Shown in pieces: positions 1 to 7,959 of a DNA stretch of 39,259 nt. Source of the DNA: an uncultured Blautia sp. GTDB lineage: Bacteria > Bacillota > Clostridia > Lachnospirales > Lachnospiraceae. The position numbers were made by a program, and so were the translations under genes. The notes under the pieces were generated by a model. The model worked only from the letters and a program-made list of their open reading frames with translations, did no database searches and had not been told where the DNA came from. The first letter of the stretch is position 1. Every line of letters starts with the position of its first letter. The stretch lies in the NCBI GenBank assembly GCA_934394595.1, contig CAKRRX010000009.1, positions 1-39,259 of the forward strand, given 5' to 3'.

Positions 1-3
1 CTC

Positions 4-32
4 TTGACAGTGCTAACAATCAGTGATATATT
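4..32 (+). promoter_or_regulatory. Sigma-A promoter of clpB with a possible CIRCE half-site
   Basis: TTGACA at 4-9 and TATATT at 27-32 are separated by 17 bases, a near-consensus housekeeping promoter. The -35 runs into CAGTGCTAA (8-16), which matches 8 of 9 bases of the right arm of the HrcA operator CIRCE (GAGTGCTAA). The left arm (TTAGCACTC) would lie just before base 1, so CIRCE control of clpB is an inference that the window edge prevents confirming. No CtsR-type heptad repeat was seen in the leader. Confidence 0.6.
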
Positions 33-62
33 AATAACCGTAATAAGGAAATACTTATACAG

Positions 63-113
63 ACGCAGCCCCTGCGAGTTACTTTTTTAAAGAGCCGCGG
101 AAGCTGCGTTTTT
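63..113 (+). promoter_or_regulatory. clpB leader hairpins, terminator-like
   Basis: ACGCAGC (63-69) can pair with GCTGCGT (103-109), directly followed by a T run (109-113), which resembles an intrinsic terminator inside the leader. The same 5' arm can instead pair locally as CGCAG (64-68) with CTGCG (72-76). The two pairings exclude each other, so this could be an attenuator or simply a stabilising leader. The 33-base loop of the long form makes it weak. Confidence 0.3.
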
Positions 114-167
114 ATTAAAGATAATGGTTAATATAGTTTACGATTTTCAGCTGAAGGAGGAGAGCCT

Positions 168-2750
168 ATGAACATCAGCAAATTTACACAGAAATCCGTA
201 CAGGCGGTTCAGGATCTGGAGAAGGTTGCTTACGAATACGGCAATCAGGAGATTGAACAGGAACATCTGTTATATACCCTCCTGACCCAGGAAGACAGCC
301 TGATTCTCAAGCTTATTGAGAAAATGGAAATAAATAAAGATTATTTTATGGATACTGTGAAGAATGCTCTGGATGCCAAGGTAAAGGTATCCGGCGGAGA
401 ACTCAGATTCGGACAGTATCTGAATAAAGCACTTGTAAACGCAGAAGATGAAGCTAAGGCAATGGGAGATGAATACGTATCTGTAGAGCATCTTTTCCTG
501 GCACTTTTGAAATATCCAAGTCCCGGCATGAAGAAAATCTGGAGTGAATTTGGCATTACAAGAGAGCGCTTCCTGCAGGCACTTTCTACAGTACGTGGAA
601 ATCAGCGTGTGGTAAGTGACAATCCGGAAGCTACTTATGATACTTTGAATAAATATGGCGAGGATCTTGTGGAGAAAGCCAGGAGCCAGAAACTGGATCC
701 GGTTATCGGACGTGACAGTGAGATCCGAAATGTAATCCGAATCCTTTCCCGTAAGACCAAGAACAACCCGGTTCTCATCGGTGAACCTGGTGTTGGTAAA
801 ACAGCAGCTGTGGAAGGACTTGCCCAGCGAATTGTAGCCGGAGATGTTCCGGAAGCGCTGAAGGACAAGAAGATCTTTGCACTGGATATGGGTGCACTGG
901 TAGCAGGTGCCAAATACCGTGGTGAGTTTGAGGAACGTCTGAAAGCTGTTCTGGAAGAAGTAAAGAAAAGTGAAGGACAGATTATTCTGTTTATTGATGA
1001 GCTTCACTTGATCGTAGGTGCAGGTAAGACAGATGGCGCAATGGATGCCAGCAACATGTTAAAGCCAATGCTTGCCCGTGGCGAGCTTCACTGTATCGGT
1101 GCGACCACACTGGATGAGTACCGCCAGTATATTGAGAAAGATGCGGCTCTGGAACGTCGTTTCCAGCCGGTTATGGTAGATGAGCCATCTGTAGAGGATA
1201 CTATCTCCATTCTCCGTGGACTTAGAGAGCGTTACGAAGTATTCCATGGTGTAAAAATTACAGACAGTGCCCTTGTGGCAGCAGCCACACTTTCCCATCG
1301 TTATATTACAGACCGTTTCCTTCCGGATAAGGCAATCGACCTGGTGGATGAGGCCTGTGCCCTGATCAAGACAGAGTTGGATTCCATGCCTACAGAGCTG
1401 GATGAGCAGCGCCGTAAGATCGATCAGATGAAGATGGAGGAGCTGTCCCTGAAGAAAGAGACGGATAATTTAAGTAAGGAACGTCTGGAAGAACTTCAGA
1501 AGGAGCTTGCGGAAATGCAGGATTCTTTCAATACCCAGAAGGCTCAGTGGGAAAATGAGAAGCATTCTGTGGAGAAGCTGCAGAAGCTTCGTGAACAGAT
1601 TGAGGATATGAACAAACAGATCCAGATCGCAAGACAGAATTATGATCTTGAGAAAGCTTCTGAGCTGCAGTATGGAGAACTTCCGAAATTACAGCAGCAG
1701 CTGGAAATTGAGGAGCGAAATACCAAGGAGAGCGACAGAAGCCTTGTTCATGAAGTGGTTACAGATGATGAGATTGCAAGGATCATTTCCCGTTGGACCG
1801 GCATTCCGGTAGCCAGACTGACAGAAGGAGAGCGTGCGAAACTGCTCCATCTGGAGGATGAGCTTCATAAACGTGTAATCGGTCAGGATGAGGGAGTACG
1901 TCGTGTAACAGATGCCATCCTTCGTTCCAAAGCAGGTATCAAGGATCCCACCAAACCAATCGGCTCATTCCTGTTCCTTGGACCAACCGGTGTTGGTAAA
2001 ACAGAGCTTGCCAAAACCCTTGCCCAGACTCTTTTTGATGACGAGCAGAACATGGTCCGTATTGATATGAGTGAATACATGGAGAAATATTCTGTATCCA
2101 GACTGATCGGAGCGCCTCCGGGATATGTAGGATATGAGGAAGGTGGACAGCTGACAGAGGCCGTTCGTCGTAAACCATACAGCGTTGTACTTTTTGATGA
2201 GATAGAGAAAGCACATCCGGATGTGTTCAATGTACTTCTGCAGGTACTGGATGATGGCCGTATCACCGATTCCCAGGGACGCACTGTGGACTTTAAGAAT
2301 ACCATTCTGATCATGACATCCAATATCGGTTCGCCCTATCTGCTGGATGGAATTGATGAAAATGGCGAGATCAAAGAAGAAGCTCAGAAAGAAGTTATGG
2401 ATGACCTGCGTGGACACTTCCGTCCGGAATTCCTGAACCGTCTGGACGAGATCATTATGTTCAAGCCATTGACAAAAGACAACATCGGTAGTATCGTTGA
2501 CCTGATGGTCAAAGAGCTGAACGATCGTCTTGCAGACCAGGAGCTTTCCCTGGAACTTACAGATGCGGCCAAGAAGGACGTGATTGACAATGGTTACGAT
2601 CCTGTTTATGGTGCAAGACCGCTGAAACGTTATCTTCAGAAATATGTGGAGACACTTACTGCCCGTAAGATCCTCTCCGGCGAAGTCCATACCGGTGATA
2701 CACTGGTACTGGATGTGGAGAACGGAGAATATGTGGTAAAAGTAAAGTAA
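168..2750 (+). CDS. clpB: ATP-dependent disaggregase ClpB
   Basis: Hsp100/ClpB chaperone. It works with DnaK/DnaJ/GrpE in the cytosol to thread and rescue aggregated proteins after heat stress. The 860-residue product has the full family layout. A Clp N-domain repeat (about 1-145) is followed by the first AAA+ module with Walker A GEPGVGKT at 205-212. A long Glu/Lys/Gln-rich coiled-coil M domain (about 405-520) separates ClpB from ClpA/ClpC types. The second AAA+ module has Walker A GPTGVGKT at 605-612 and ends in the Clp D2-small domain. No ClpP-docking IGF/L loop was noticed, as expected for ClpB. The ATG is preceded by GGAGGAG with good spacing. The TTGACA/TATATT promoter upstream, possibly HrcA controlled, fits heat induction. 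Confidence 0.97.
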   Translation: MNISKFTQKSVQAVQDLEKVAYEYGNQEIEQEHLLYTLLTQEDSLILKLIEKMEINKDYFMDTVKNALDAKVKVSGGELRFGQYLNKALVNAEDEAKAMGDEYVSVEHLFLALLKYPSPGMKKIWSEFGITRERFLQALSTVRGNQRVVSDNPEATYDTLNKYGEDLVEKARSQKLDPVIGRDSEIRNVIRILSRKTKNNPVLIGEPGVGKTAAVEGLAQRIVAGDVPEALKDKKIFALDMGALVAGAKYRGEFEERLKAVLEEVKKSEGQIILFIDELHLIVGAGKTDGAMDASNMLKPMLARGELHCIGATTLDEYRQYIEKDAALERRFQPVMVDEPSVEDTISILRGLRERYEVFHGVKITDSALVAAATLSHRYITDRFLPDKAIDLVDEACALIKTELDSMPTELDEQRRKIDQMKMEELSLKKETDNLSKERLEELQKELAEMQDSFNTQKAQWENEKHSVEKLQKLREQIEDMNKQIQIARQNYDLEKASELQYGELPKLQQQLEIEERNTKESDRSLVHEVVTDDEIARIISRWTGIPVARLTEGERAKLLHLEDELHKRVIGQDEGVRRVTDAILRSKAGIKDPTKPIGSFLFLGPTGVGKTELAKTLAQTLFDDEQNMVRIDMSEYMEKYSVSRLIGAPPGYVGYEEGGQLTEAVRRKPYSVVLFDEIEKAHPDVFNVLLQVLDDGRITDSQGRTVDFKNTILIMTSNIGSPYLLDGIDENGEIKEEAQKEVMDDLRGHFRPEFLNRLDEIIMFKPLTKDNIGSIVDLMVKELNDRLADQELSLELTDAAKKDVIDNGYDPVYGARPLKRYLQKYVETLTARKILSGEVHTGDTLVLDVENGEYVVKVK

Positions 2751-2837
2751 GGGTATTCGCAGTTCCGGAATCCATCAAGAAAGTGCTGCATCCATGATAA
2801 AAGTGGATAGCAGTGAAAGCAAAGGAGAACCAAGCAC

Positions 2838-3011
2838 ATGATACCGAAAGATCCTATGATACTGCTTAGTTACGTAAATACCCAGCTGAGAGATTACTAT
2901 GATTCTCTGGAAGCTTTATGTACCTGCCGCGGCCTTCGAAAAAAGGAACTGTTGGAAAAGATGGATTCCATCGACTACCACTATGATGAAAATACCAACC
3001 AGTTTATCTGA
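2838..3011 (+). CDS. DUF4250 microprotein (57 aa)
   Basis: Short reading frame beginning MIPKDPMILLSYVN and continuing with LRDYYDSL, ending NTNQFI. This matches my recollection of the DUF4250 family, small cytosolic proteins of unknown function of about 55-65 residues found mainly in Clostridia. An AAAGGAG ribosome site at 2821-2827 sits 10 bases before the ATG, and a strong terminator follows directly. It lies 87 bases downstream of clpB on the same strand with no obvious promoter between, so co-transcription with the chaperone is plausible. No catalytic residues, membrane segment or signal peptide are visible. The family assignment rests on the N-terminal IPKDP..LLS..N..LRD pattern. Confidence 0.8.
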   Translation: MIPKDPMILLSYVNTQLRDYYDSLEALCTCRGLRKKELLEKMDSIDYHYDENTNQFI

Positions 3012-3032
3012 GCGGACAATCTCTTAAAAATC

Positions 3033-3084
3033 AGGTATCGCCTGTCTAATCTGTGAAAACAGATTTGCAGACGATACCTTTTTT
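3033..3084 (+). terminator. Intrinsic terminator after the clpB/DUF4250 unit
   Basis: AGGTATCG (3033-3040) pairs with CGATACCT (3072-3079). An inner AATCTGT/ACAGATT stem closes on a GAAA tetraloop. Six T residues (3079-3084) follow. Confidence 0.9.
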
Positions 3085-3175
3085 GTCTGTCTGCTTTCAT
3101 ATGATATTGGCAAAATATTTAGCCGGACAAAATAATAATACCTCTAAAAAAATAGAGTATAATGGATTAAATCTT

Positions 3176-3255
3176 AAAAAAGTATAAACTGCACAAAAAA
3201 CACTTGAACTTTTTGTAAAAAAGTATAAACTATAAAATTAGTCGGCTAACTAATT
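3176..3255 (+). promoter_or_regulatory. MarR-ABC operon control region: direct repeats and 20-bp palindrome
   Basis: A 16-base direct repeat TAAAAAAGTATAAACT occurs at 3175-3190 and 3216-3231, a 41-base period. The second copy supplies a TATAAA -10-like element and follows a TTGAAC -35-like element (3204-3209), although spacing to the possible -10s is not ideal. At 3236-3255 lies AATTAGT-N6-ACTAATT, a 20-base palindrome imperfect only at two central pairs. It resembles TTAGTTAGCTAACTAA-type MarR operators and is the likely autorepression site of the adjacent regulator. Proximity and symmetry support the operator role; binding is inferred. Confidence 0.65.
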
Positions 3256-3283
3256 GAAAGGATGCAGCAAGTGAGGTGAGAAT

Positions 3284-3772
3284 TTGGAAAGTGATAATGA
3301 TAAAAGTATTCAGCGTATGATAATGGAAATCAGCCGCCTGTATATGATGAAATGTTTTGGAAGACTGCAGAAGCTTGGAATTCACCCAAGGCAGATGCCC
3401 ATACTGGCTGTTTTGTGGAGAAAAGACGGATGCAGTCAGAAAGAGCTGGCAGAAAATCTGGATGTGAAGCCGCCTACAGTAACGGTAAGTATCCAGAGAC
3501 TGGAAAAGGCCGGTATTATTTTTCGCCGGCAGGATGAAAAAGATCAGCGTGTGAGCCGTATTTACCTTTCTGAAGAGGGAAGATCCATTATTGAGGAAGG
3601 AATGCGTATGGCAAAGGAAAGCGAAGAACAGGTTTTTGCCGGTTTTTCGGAAAGTGAACTTTGCCTGATAAGAAGATTTTGCATGCAGATCAAAGAAAAT
3701 ATTGCAGCAATGCCGGGACCGGATATTTCCACGGAGGAGATACCTATGGGACCATTTTGCCATAAAGAATAA
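3284..3772 (+). CDS. MarR-family transcriptional regulator
   Basis: Dimeric winged-helix repressor of 162 residues, a usual MarR length. The winged helix is visible around residues 45-105: ELAENLDVKPPTVTVSIQRL is the recognition-helix region, followed by a beta-wing with RRQDEKDQRVSRIYLSEEG containing the typical D-x-R signature. It probably represses its own operon, which continues 27 bases later into two ABC-exporter genes, and is likely released by a small ligand or drug. The preferred start is TTG because AGGTGAG lies just upstream at 3274-3280. A later ATG at 3317 would leave a product 11 residues shorter but has no clear ribosome site. The ligand cannot be read from the sequence. Confidence 0.88.
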   Translation: MESDNDKSIQRMIMEISRLYMMKCFGRLQKLGIHPRQMPILAVLWRKDGCSQKELAENLDVKPPTVTVSIQRLEKAGIIFRRQDEKDQRVSRIYLSEEGRSIIEEGMRMAKESEEQVFAGFSESELCLIRRFCMQIKENIAAMPGPDISTEEIPMGPFCHKE

Positions 3773-3799
3773 CTGATTAAAAAGAAAGGACAACCAGGT

Positions 3800-5962
3800 A
3801 TGATTAAATTAATGAAGTATCTGAAAAAATCGGCAGGCTACATCGTCCTGATCATTGGACTGCTGTTTTTGCAGGCATACTGTGACCTGTCTTTACCGGA
3901 TTATACCTCGAAAATTATTAATATAGGTATCCAGCAGGGGGGAATCCCTGATGGTGTTCCGGAAAAAATGAGAGAGAGCACCATGGAGAACCTGCAGATC
4001 TTTATGGACGAAGACACGCAGAAAGAAGTTCAGGATGCCTATGTCCTGGATGGAGACACATATGAACTGAAAGATGGCATTACAGGGGATAAACGTGAAG
4101 AATTAAACGATCTTCTGTGCAAACCTCTGATGATGTACACTGCATTTACTTCCGGCAGCGAGGAAAGCCAGCAGATGTTTTCCCAGATGCAGGTACCGGA
4201 AGGAACGGATTCAATGCAGGTTCTGTCAACAATGCCGGAGGATGCGAAAAAACAGATGCTGGAGGCTTCAGATGAGAAGCTTTCCGACATGCCGGAATCC
4301 ATTCTTACCCAGGCCGCTGTCAGCGGTGTGAAGGCAGAATACGAGGCTATGGGCGAGGATCTGGATGCTATTCAGATGAATTATATCAAAACTTCCGGAA
4401 TCCGTATGGTTCTCATGGCATTTGTGATCATGCTTGCAGCGGTCTGTGTGACCTTCCTGTCTTCAAGAGTGGCAGCGGCTCTTGGACATGATCTACGAGA
4501 TAATGTATACCGTAAGGTTATTCATTTTTCCAGCAACGAATACCATAAATTTTCCACAGCGTCTCTTATCACCCGAAGCACCAACGACGTGCAGCAGGTA
4601 CAGCAGGTTATGACCATGATGTTCAGAATCGTTCTGTATGCGCCCATCCTTGGTATCGGCGGAGTGATCAAAGTCCTTCAGACTGATTCTTCCATGACCT
4701 GGATACTGGGAGCAGCTGTGGCAATCATCCTGGTTGTGATCCTTGTTCTGTTTCAGATCGCAATGCCAAAATTTACCAAGCTTCAGAAACTCATTGACCG
4801 TCTGAACCTGGTAACCAGGGAAATCCTTACCGGAATCCCGGTTATCCGCGCATTCAGCCGTGAGAAGCATGAGGAAGAGCGCTTTGAAAAGGCAAATATG
4901 GATCTGACAAAGACCAACTTGTTTGTAAACCGTTGTATGACTTTTATGATGCCTATCATGATGCTGATCATGAATGGAGTATCCGTTGCAATCATCTATT
5001 TTGGCGCCCATGGCGTTGACAATGGAACTATGCAGGTGGGAAATATGATGGCCTTTATCCAGTACGCAATGCAGATCATCATGTCATTCCTGATGATCAC
5101 AGCTATTTCCATTATGCTTCCAAGGGCAAATGTTGCAGCTGGACGTATCTGCGAAGTGCTGGAGATGGTGCCTTCTGTAAATGATCCGGAAGATCCGGTA
5201 AGACCTGAGAGTCAGGAAAAAGGAACAGTAGAATTTGACCATGTAAGCTTTGCATACCCTAAAGCCGGGGAAAATGTCATTAACGATATCACGTTCAAAG
5301 CAAAAAAAGGCCAGACAGTTGCTATCATCGGAAGTACCGGAAGCGGCAAGAGTACTCTGATCAATCTGATTCCAAGATTCTACGATGTGACAAAGGGCTG
5401 TGTGAAAGTAGATGGTGTGGATGTGAGAAAAATGACACAGCATGATCTTCGTGACCGCCTTGGCTATGTACCGCAAAAAGGTGTCCTTTTCTCAGGAACT
5501 ATCGATTCCAACATCCGCTATGGTAATCCGGATATGACAGAGGCAGATGTGAAGCTGGCGGCCCAGATCGCCCAGTCCGATGACTTTATTGAAGCCAAGC
5601 CGGAGGGCTACAATGCTCCGATCTCTCAGGGAGGAACCAATGTATCCGGTGGTCAGAAGCAGCGTCTTTCCATTGCAAGAGCCATTGCAAAGAAACCGGA
5701 GATCCTGATCTTTGATGACAGTTTTTCTGCACTTGATTTCAAAACCGACAGCAAGCTTCGTCAGGCGCTAAAAGAAAAGACAAAAGATATCACAACGATT
5801 ATCGTAGCCCAGCGAATCAGTACGATCCTGAATGCAGATCAGATCATTGTACTGGACGATGGAAATATGGCAGGAATCGGTACCCATAAAGAGCTGATGA
5901 AGAACTGCGAGGTTTACCGCCAGATTGCAATGTCACAGCTTTCAGAGGAGGAATTAGCATGA
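3800..5962 (+). CDS. ABC multidrug exporter half-transporter, degenerate-site subunit
   Basis: Type IV (MsbA-like) ABC exporter subunit with a six-helix membrane domain followed by an ATPase domain. At 720 residues it is longer than usual because about 150 residues (roughly 38-195) are inserted between the first two membrane helices. This acidic, Met-rich segment should form an extracellular domain. The ATPase has Walker A GSTGSGKST (511-519) and signature VSGGQ (615-619). Walker B is ILIFDDS, with Asp640 where the catalytic Glu normally sits. That substitution marks the degenerate-site half of heterodimeric exporters (TM287/288, BmrCD, LmrCD types). The gene overlaps the next by ATGA, so the two are translationally coupled, and it follows a MarR regulator. 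Substrate unknown; drug or lipid efflux is inferred. Confidence 0.93.
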   Translation: MIKLMKYLKKSAGYIVLIIGLLFLQAYCDLSLPDYTSKIINIGIQQGGIPDGVPEKMRESTMENLQIFMDEDTQKEVQDAYVLDGDTYELKDGITGDKREELNDLLCKPLMMYTAFTSGSEESQQMFSQMQVPEGTDSMQVLSTMPEDAKKQMLEASDEKLSDMPESILTQAAVSGVKAEYEAMGEDLDAIQMNYIKTSGIRMVLMAFVIMLAAVCVTFLSSRVAAALGHDLRDNVYRKVIHFSSNEYHKFSTASLITRSTNDVQQVQQVMTMMFRIVLYAPILGIGGVIKVLQTDSSMTWILGAAVAIILVVILVLFQIAMPKFTKLQKLIDRLNLVTREILTGIPVIRAFSREKHEEERFEKANMDLTKTNLFVNRCMTFMMPIMMLIMNGVSVAIIYFGAHGVDNGTMQVGNMMAFIQYAMQIIMSFLMITAISIMLPRANVAAGRICEVLEMVPSVNDPEDPVRPESQEKGTVEFDHVSFAYPKAGENVINDITFKAKKGQTVAIIGSTGSGKSTLINLIPRFYDVTKGCVKVDGVDVRKMTQHDLRDRLGYVPQKGVLFSGTIDSNIRYGNPDMTEADVKLAAQIAQSDDFIEAKPEGYNAPISQGGTNVSGGQKQRLSIARAIAKKPEILIFDDSFSALDFKTDSKLRQALKEKTKDITTIIVAQRISTILNADQIIVLDDGNMAGIGTHKELMKNCEVYRQIAMSQLSEEELA

Positions 5963-7806
5963 GTGAAAACAGAGCAAGAGGCCCTGTGATGGGAGGTCAC
6001 CGTGGCCGTGGAATGCATTCCGGAGAGAAGGCAAAGAATTTTAAAGGAGCGATGAAACGACTGTTCCAGTATATGGAGCGATACAAATTCCGTTTTGGAT
6101 TGATGTTTCTGTTTGCCATTGCAGGAACCATTTTCAACATTGTGGGGCCGAAAATCCTTGGAAAAGCCACTACAGAGCTGTTTAACGGTCTGGTAGCCAA
6201 GGTAAACGGTACCGGAAGCATTGATTTTGGAAAAATTGGTTACATACTTTTATGGACACTGGGACTGTATCTGGCAAGTGCCTGCTTCTCCTTTATCCAG
6301 GGATATGTAATGACCGGAATTTCCAATGATGTTACCTACAATTTAAGAAAAGATATTTCCAAAAAATTCAGCCGTCTTCCAATGAACTATTATGAGAGCC
6401 GGACAAATGGAGAAATCCTTTCCCGTGTAACCAATGATGTGGACACCCTTCAAATGAGTCTGAACCAGAGTATTACCCAGCTGATCACGTCTGTCACTAC
6501 TCTGATCGGTGTATTTGTGATGATGCTTTCCATTAATGTGTGGATGACACTGGCTGCGCTTTTGATCCTTCCGCTGTCCATGACAATTATCAATTTTGTT
6601 ATGAAACATTCCCAGAAATATTTCCAGGCACAGCAAAAATATCTTGGAGAGGTAAATGGTCAGATTGAAGAAAACTTCAGCGGACATAATGTGGTTAAGG
6701 TCTTTAATAAAGAGGAAGCAGTTGTTGATGAATTTGAAAAGGATAACCGGAAGCTTTACGAATCAGCATGGAAATCACAGTTCTTTTCCGGAATTATGAT
6801 GCCGATTATGCAGTTTGTAGGAAACCTTGGATATGTTATGGTAGCTCTTCTTGGTGGCTGGTTTACCATTAAAGGAGCCATTGAAGTGGGCGATATCCAG
6901 TCCTTTTTCCAGTATATCCGTAACTTTACCCAGCCAATCCAGCAGATCGCACAGGTGACGAACCTGCTTCAGTCTTCAGCTGCGGCTTCCGAGAGAGTAT
7001 TTGAATTCCTGGACGAGCCGGAAGAAGAGACTACAAAAGAGAATGCAGCTTCCATCGACGGTCTTAACGGAAATGTGGAATTTGATCATGTAAGCTTCGG
7101 CTACAATCCGGATAAGATCATTATCCACGATTTTTCTGCAAAGGTAAAAGATGGTCAGAAGATTGCCATCGTAGGCCCAACAGGTGCCGGAAAAACTACT
7201 ATGGTCAAATTACTGATGCGCTTTTATGACGTGAACAGCGGTTCCATCAAAGTAGACGGCTATGATGTAAAAGATTTCAACAGAAGTGAACTTCATGAGA
7301 TGTTCGGAATGGTTCTTCAGGATACCTGGCTGTTTTCCGGAACCATTATGGAAAATATCCGCTACGGAAGACTGGATGCCACAGATGAAGAGGTGATCGC
7401 AGCTGCAAAGGCAGCCCACATCCACAACTTTATCATGCAGCAGCCGGGAGGCTACAATATGGTCCTGGATGAGGAGACCAGCAATGTTTCTCAGGGGCAG
7501 AAGCAGCTTCTTACCATTGCAAGGGCTATTCTTGCAGACAATAAGATCCTGATCCTGGATGAGGCAACCTCCTCTGTTGATACCAGAACGGAAGTTCAGA
7601 TCCAGAAAGCCATGGATAACCTGATGAAGGGCAGAACAAGCTTTGTGATCGCACACAGGCTTTCCACTATCAGGGACGCAGATCTGATTCTTGTCATGAA
7701 AGACGGCGATATCATTGAGCAGGGCAACCATGAAGAACTGCTTGCAAAGAAAGGCTTCTACGCAGATCTTTACAACAGCCAGTTTGACAAGACACAGTCT
7801 GCATAA
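5959..7806 (+). CDS. ABC multidrug exporter half-transporter, catalytic-site subunit
   Basis: Partner of the upstream half-transporter, 615 residues. A cytosolic N-tail rich in Arg/Gly/His (about 1-35) precedes six membrane helices and the ATPase domain. Walker A is GPTGAGKT (406-413). Walker B is ILILDEA with the canonical catalytic Glu535. The signature is altered to VSQGQ (510-514) instead of LSGGQ. Together with the upstream subunit this gives one competent ATP site (this Walker B plus the partner's SGGQ) and one degenerate site, the classic heterodimer arrangement. ATGA overlap and an AGAGGAGG ribosome site within the end of the preceding gene indicate stoichiometric co-translation. No clear terminator follows. 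Confidence 0.93.
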   Translation: MSENRARGPVMGGHRGRGMHSGEKAKNFKGAMKRLFQYMERYKFRFGLMFLFAIAGTIFNIVGPKILGKATTELFNGLVAKVNGTGSIDFGKIGYILLWTLGLYLASACFSFIQGYVMTGISNDVTYNLRKDISKKFSRLPMNYYESRTNGEILSRVTNDVDTLQMSLNQSITQLITSVTTLIGVFVMMLSINVWMTLAALLILPLSMTIINFVMKHSQKYFQAQQKYLGEVNGQIEENFSGHNVVKVFNKEEAVVDEFEKDNRKLYESAWKSQFFSGIMMPIMQFVGNLGYVMVALLGGWFTIKGAIEVGDIQSFFQYIRNFTQPIQQIAQVTNLLQSSAAASERVFEFLDEPEEETTKENAASIDGLNGNVEFDHVSFGYNPDKIIIHDFSAKVKDGQKIAIVGPTGAGKTTMVKLLMRFYDVNSGSIKVDGYDVKDFNRSELHEMFGMVLQDTWLFSGTIMENIRYGRLDATDEEVIAAAKAAHIHNFIMQQPGGYNMVLDEETSNVSQGQKQLLTIARAILADNKILILDEATSSVDTRTEVQIQKAMDNLMKGRTSFVIAHRLSTIRDADLILVMKDGDIIEQGNHEELLAKKGFYADLYNSQFDKTQSA

Positions 7807-7861
7807 AAATAAAGGCCAGTTTTTGAAGCACCTTACTCTATACTTTTACATAAAGATAATG

Positions 7862-7867
7862 TATAAT
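7862..7867 (+). promoter_or_regulatory. Possible -10 element before the HelD-like gene
   Basis: A perfect TATAAT lies about 98 bases before the helicase start. No good -35 is found at 16-18 bases upstream (TATACT at 7839-7844 is the nearest), so the promoter call is weak. Confidence 0.3.
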
Positions 7868-7959
7868 GGAGCAAAGTTTCCGCCAAAATACAGGGCAGTG
7901 AATGATCACTGTGGAAGAATCTGCTGTCTGTACCGGAAAATGAAGGAGTGTTAGGAAAT

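Noticed and set aside
270..1007. Long antisense frame inside clpB and similar antisense frames throughout
   Set aside because: They are opposite-strand shadows of strongly supported genes, lacking ribosome sites and protein-like composition.
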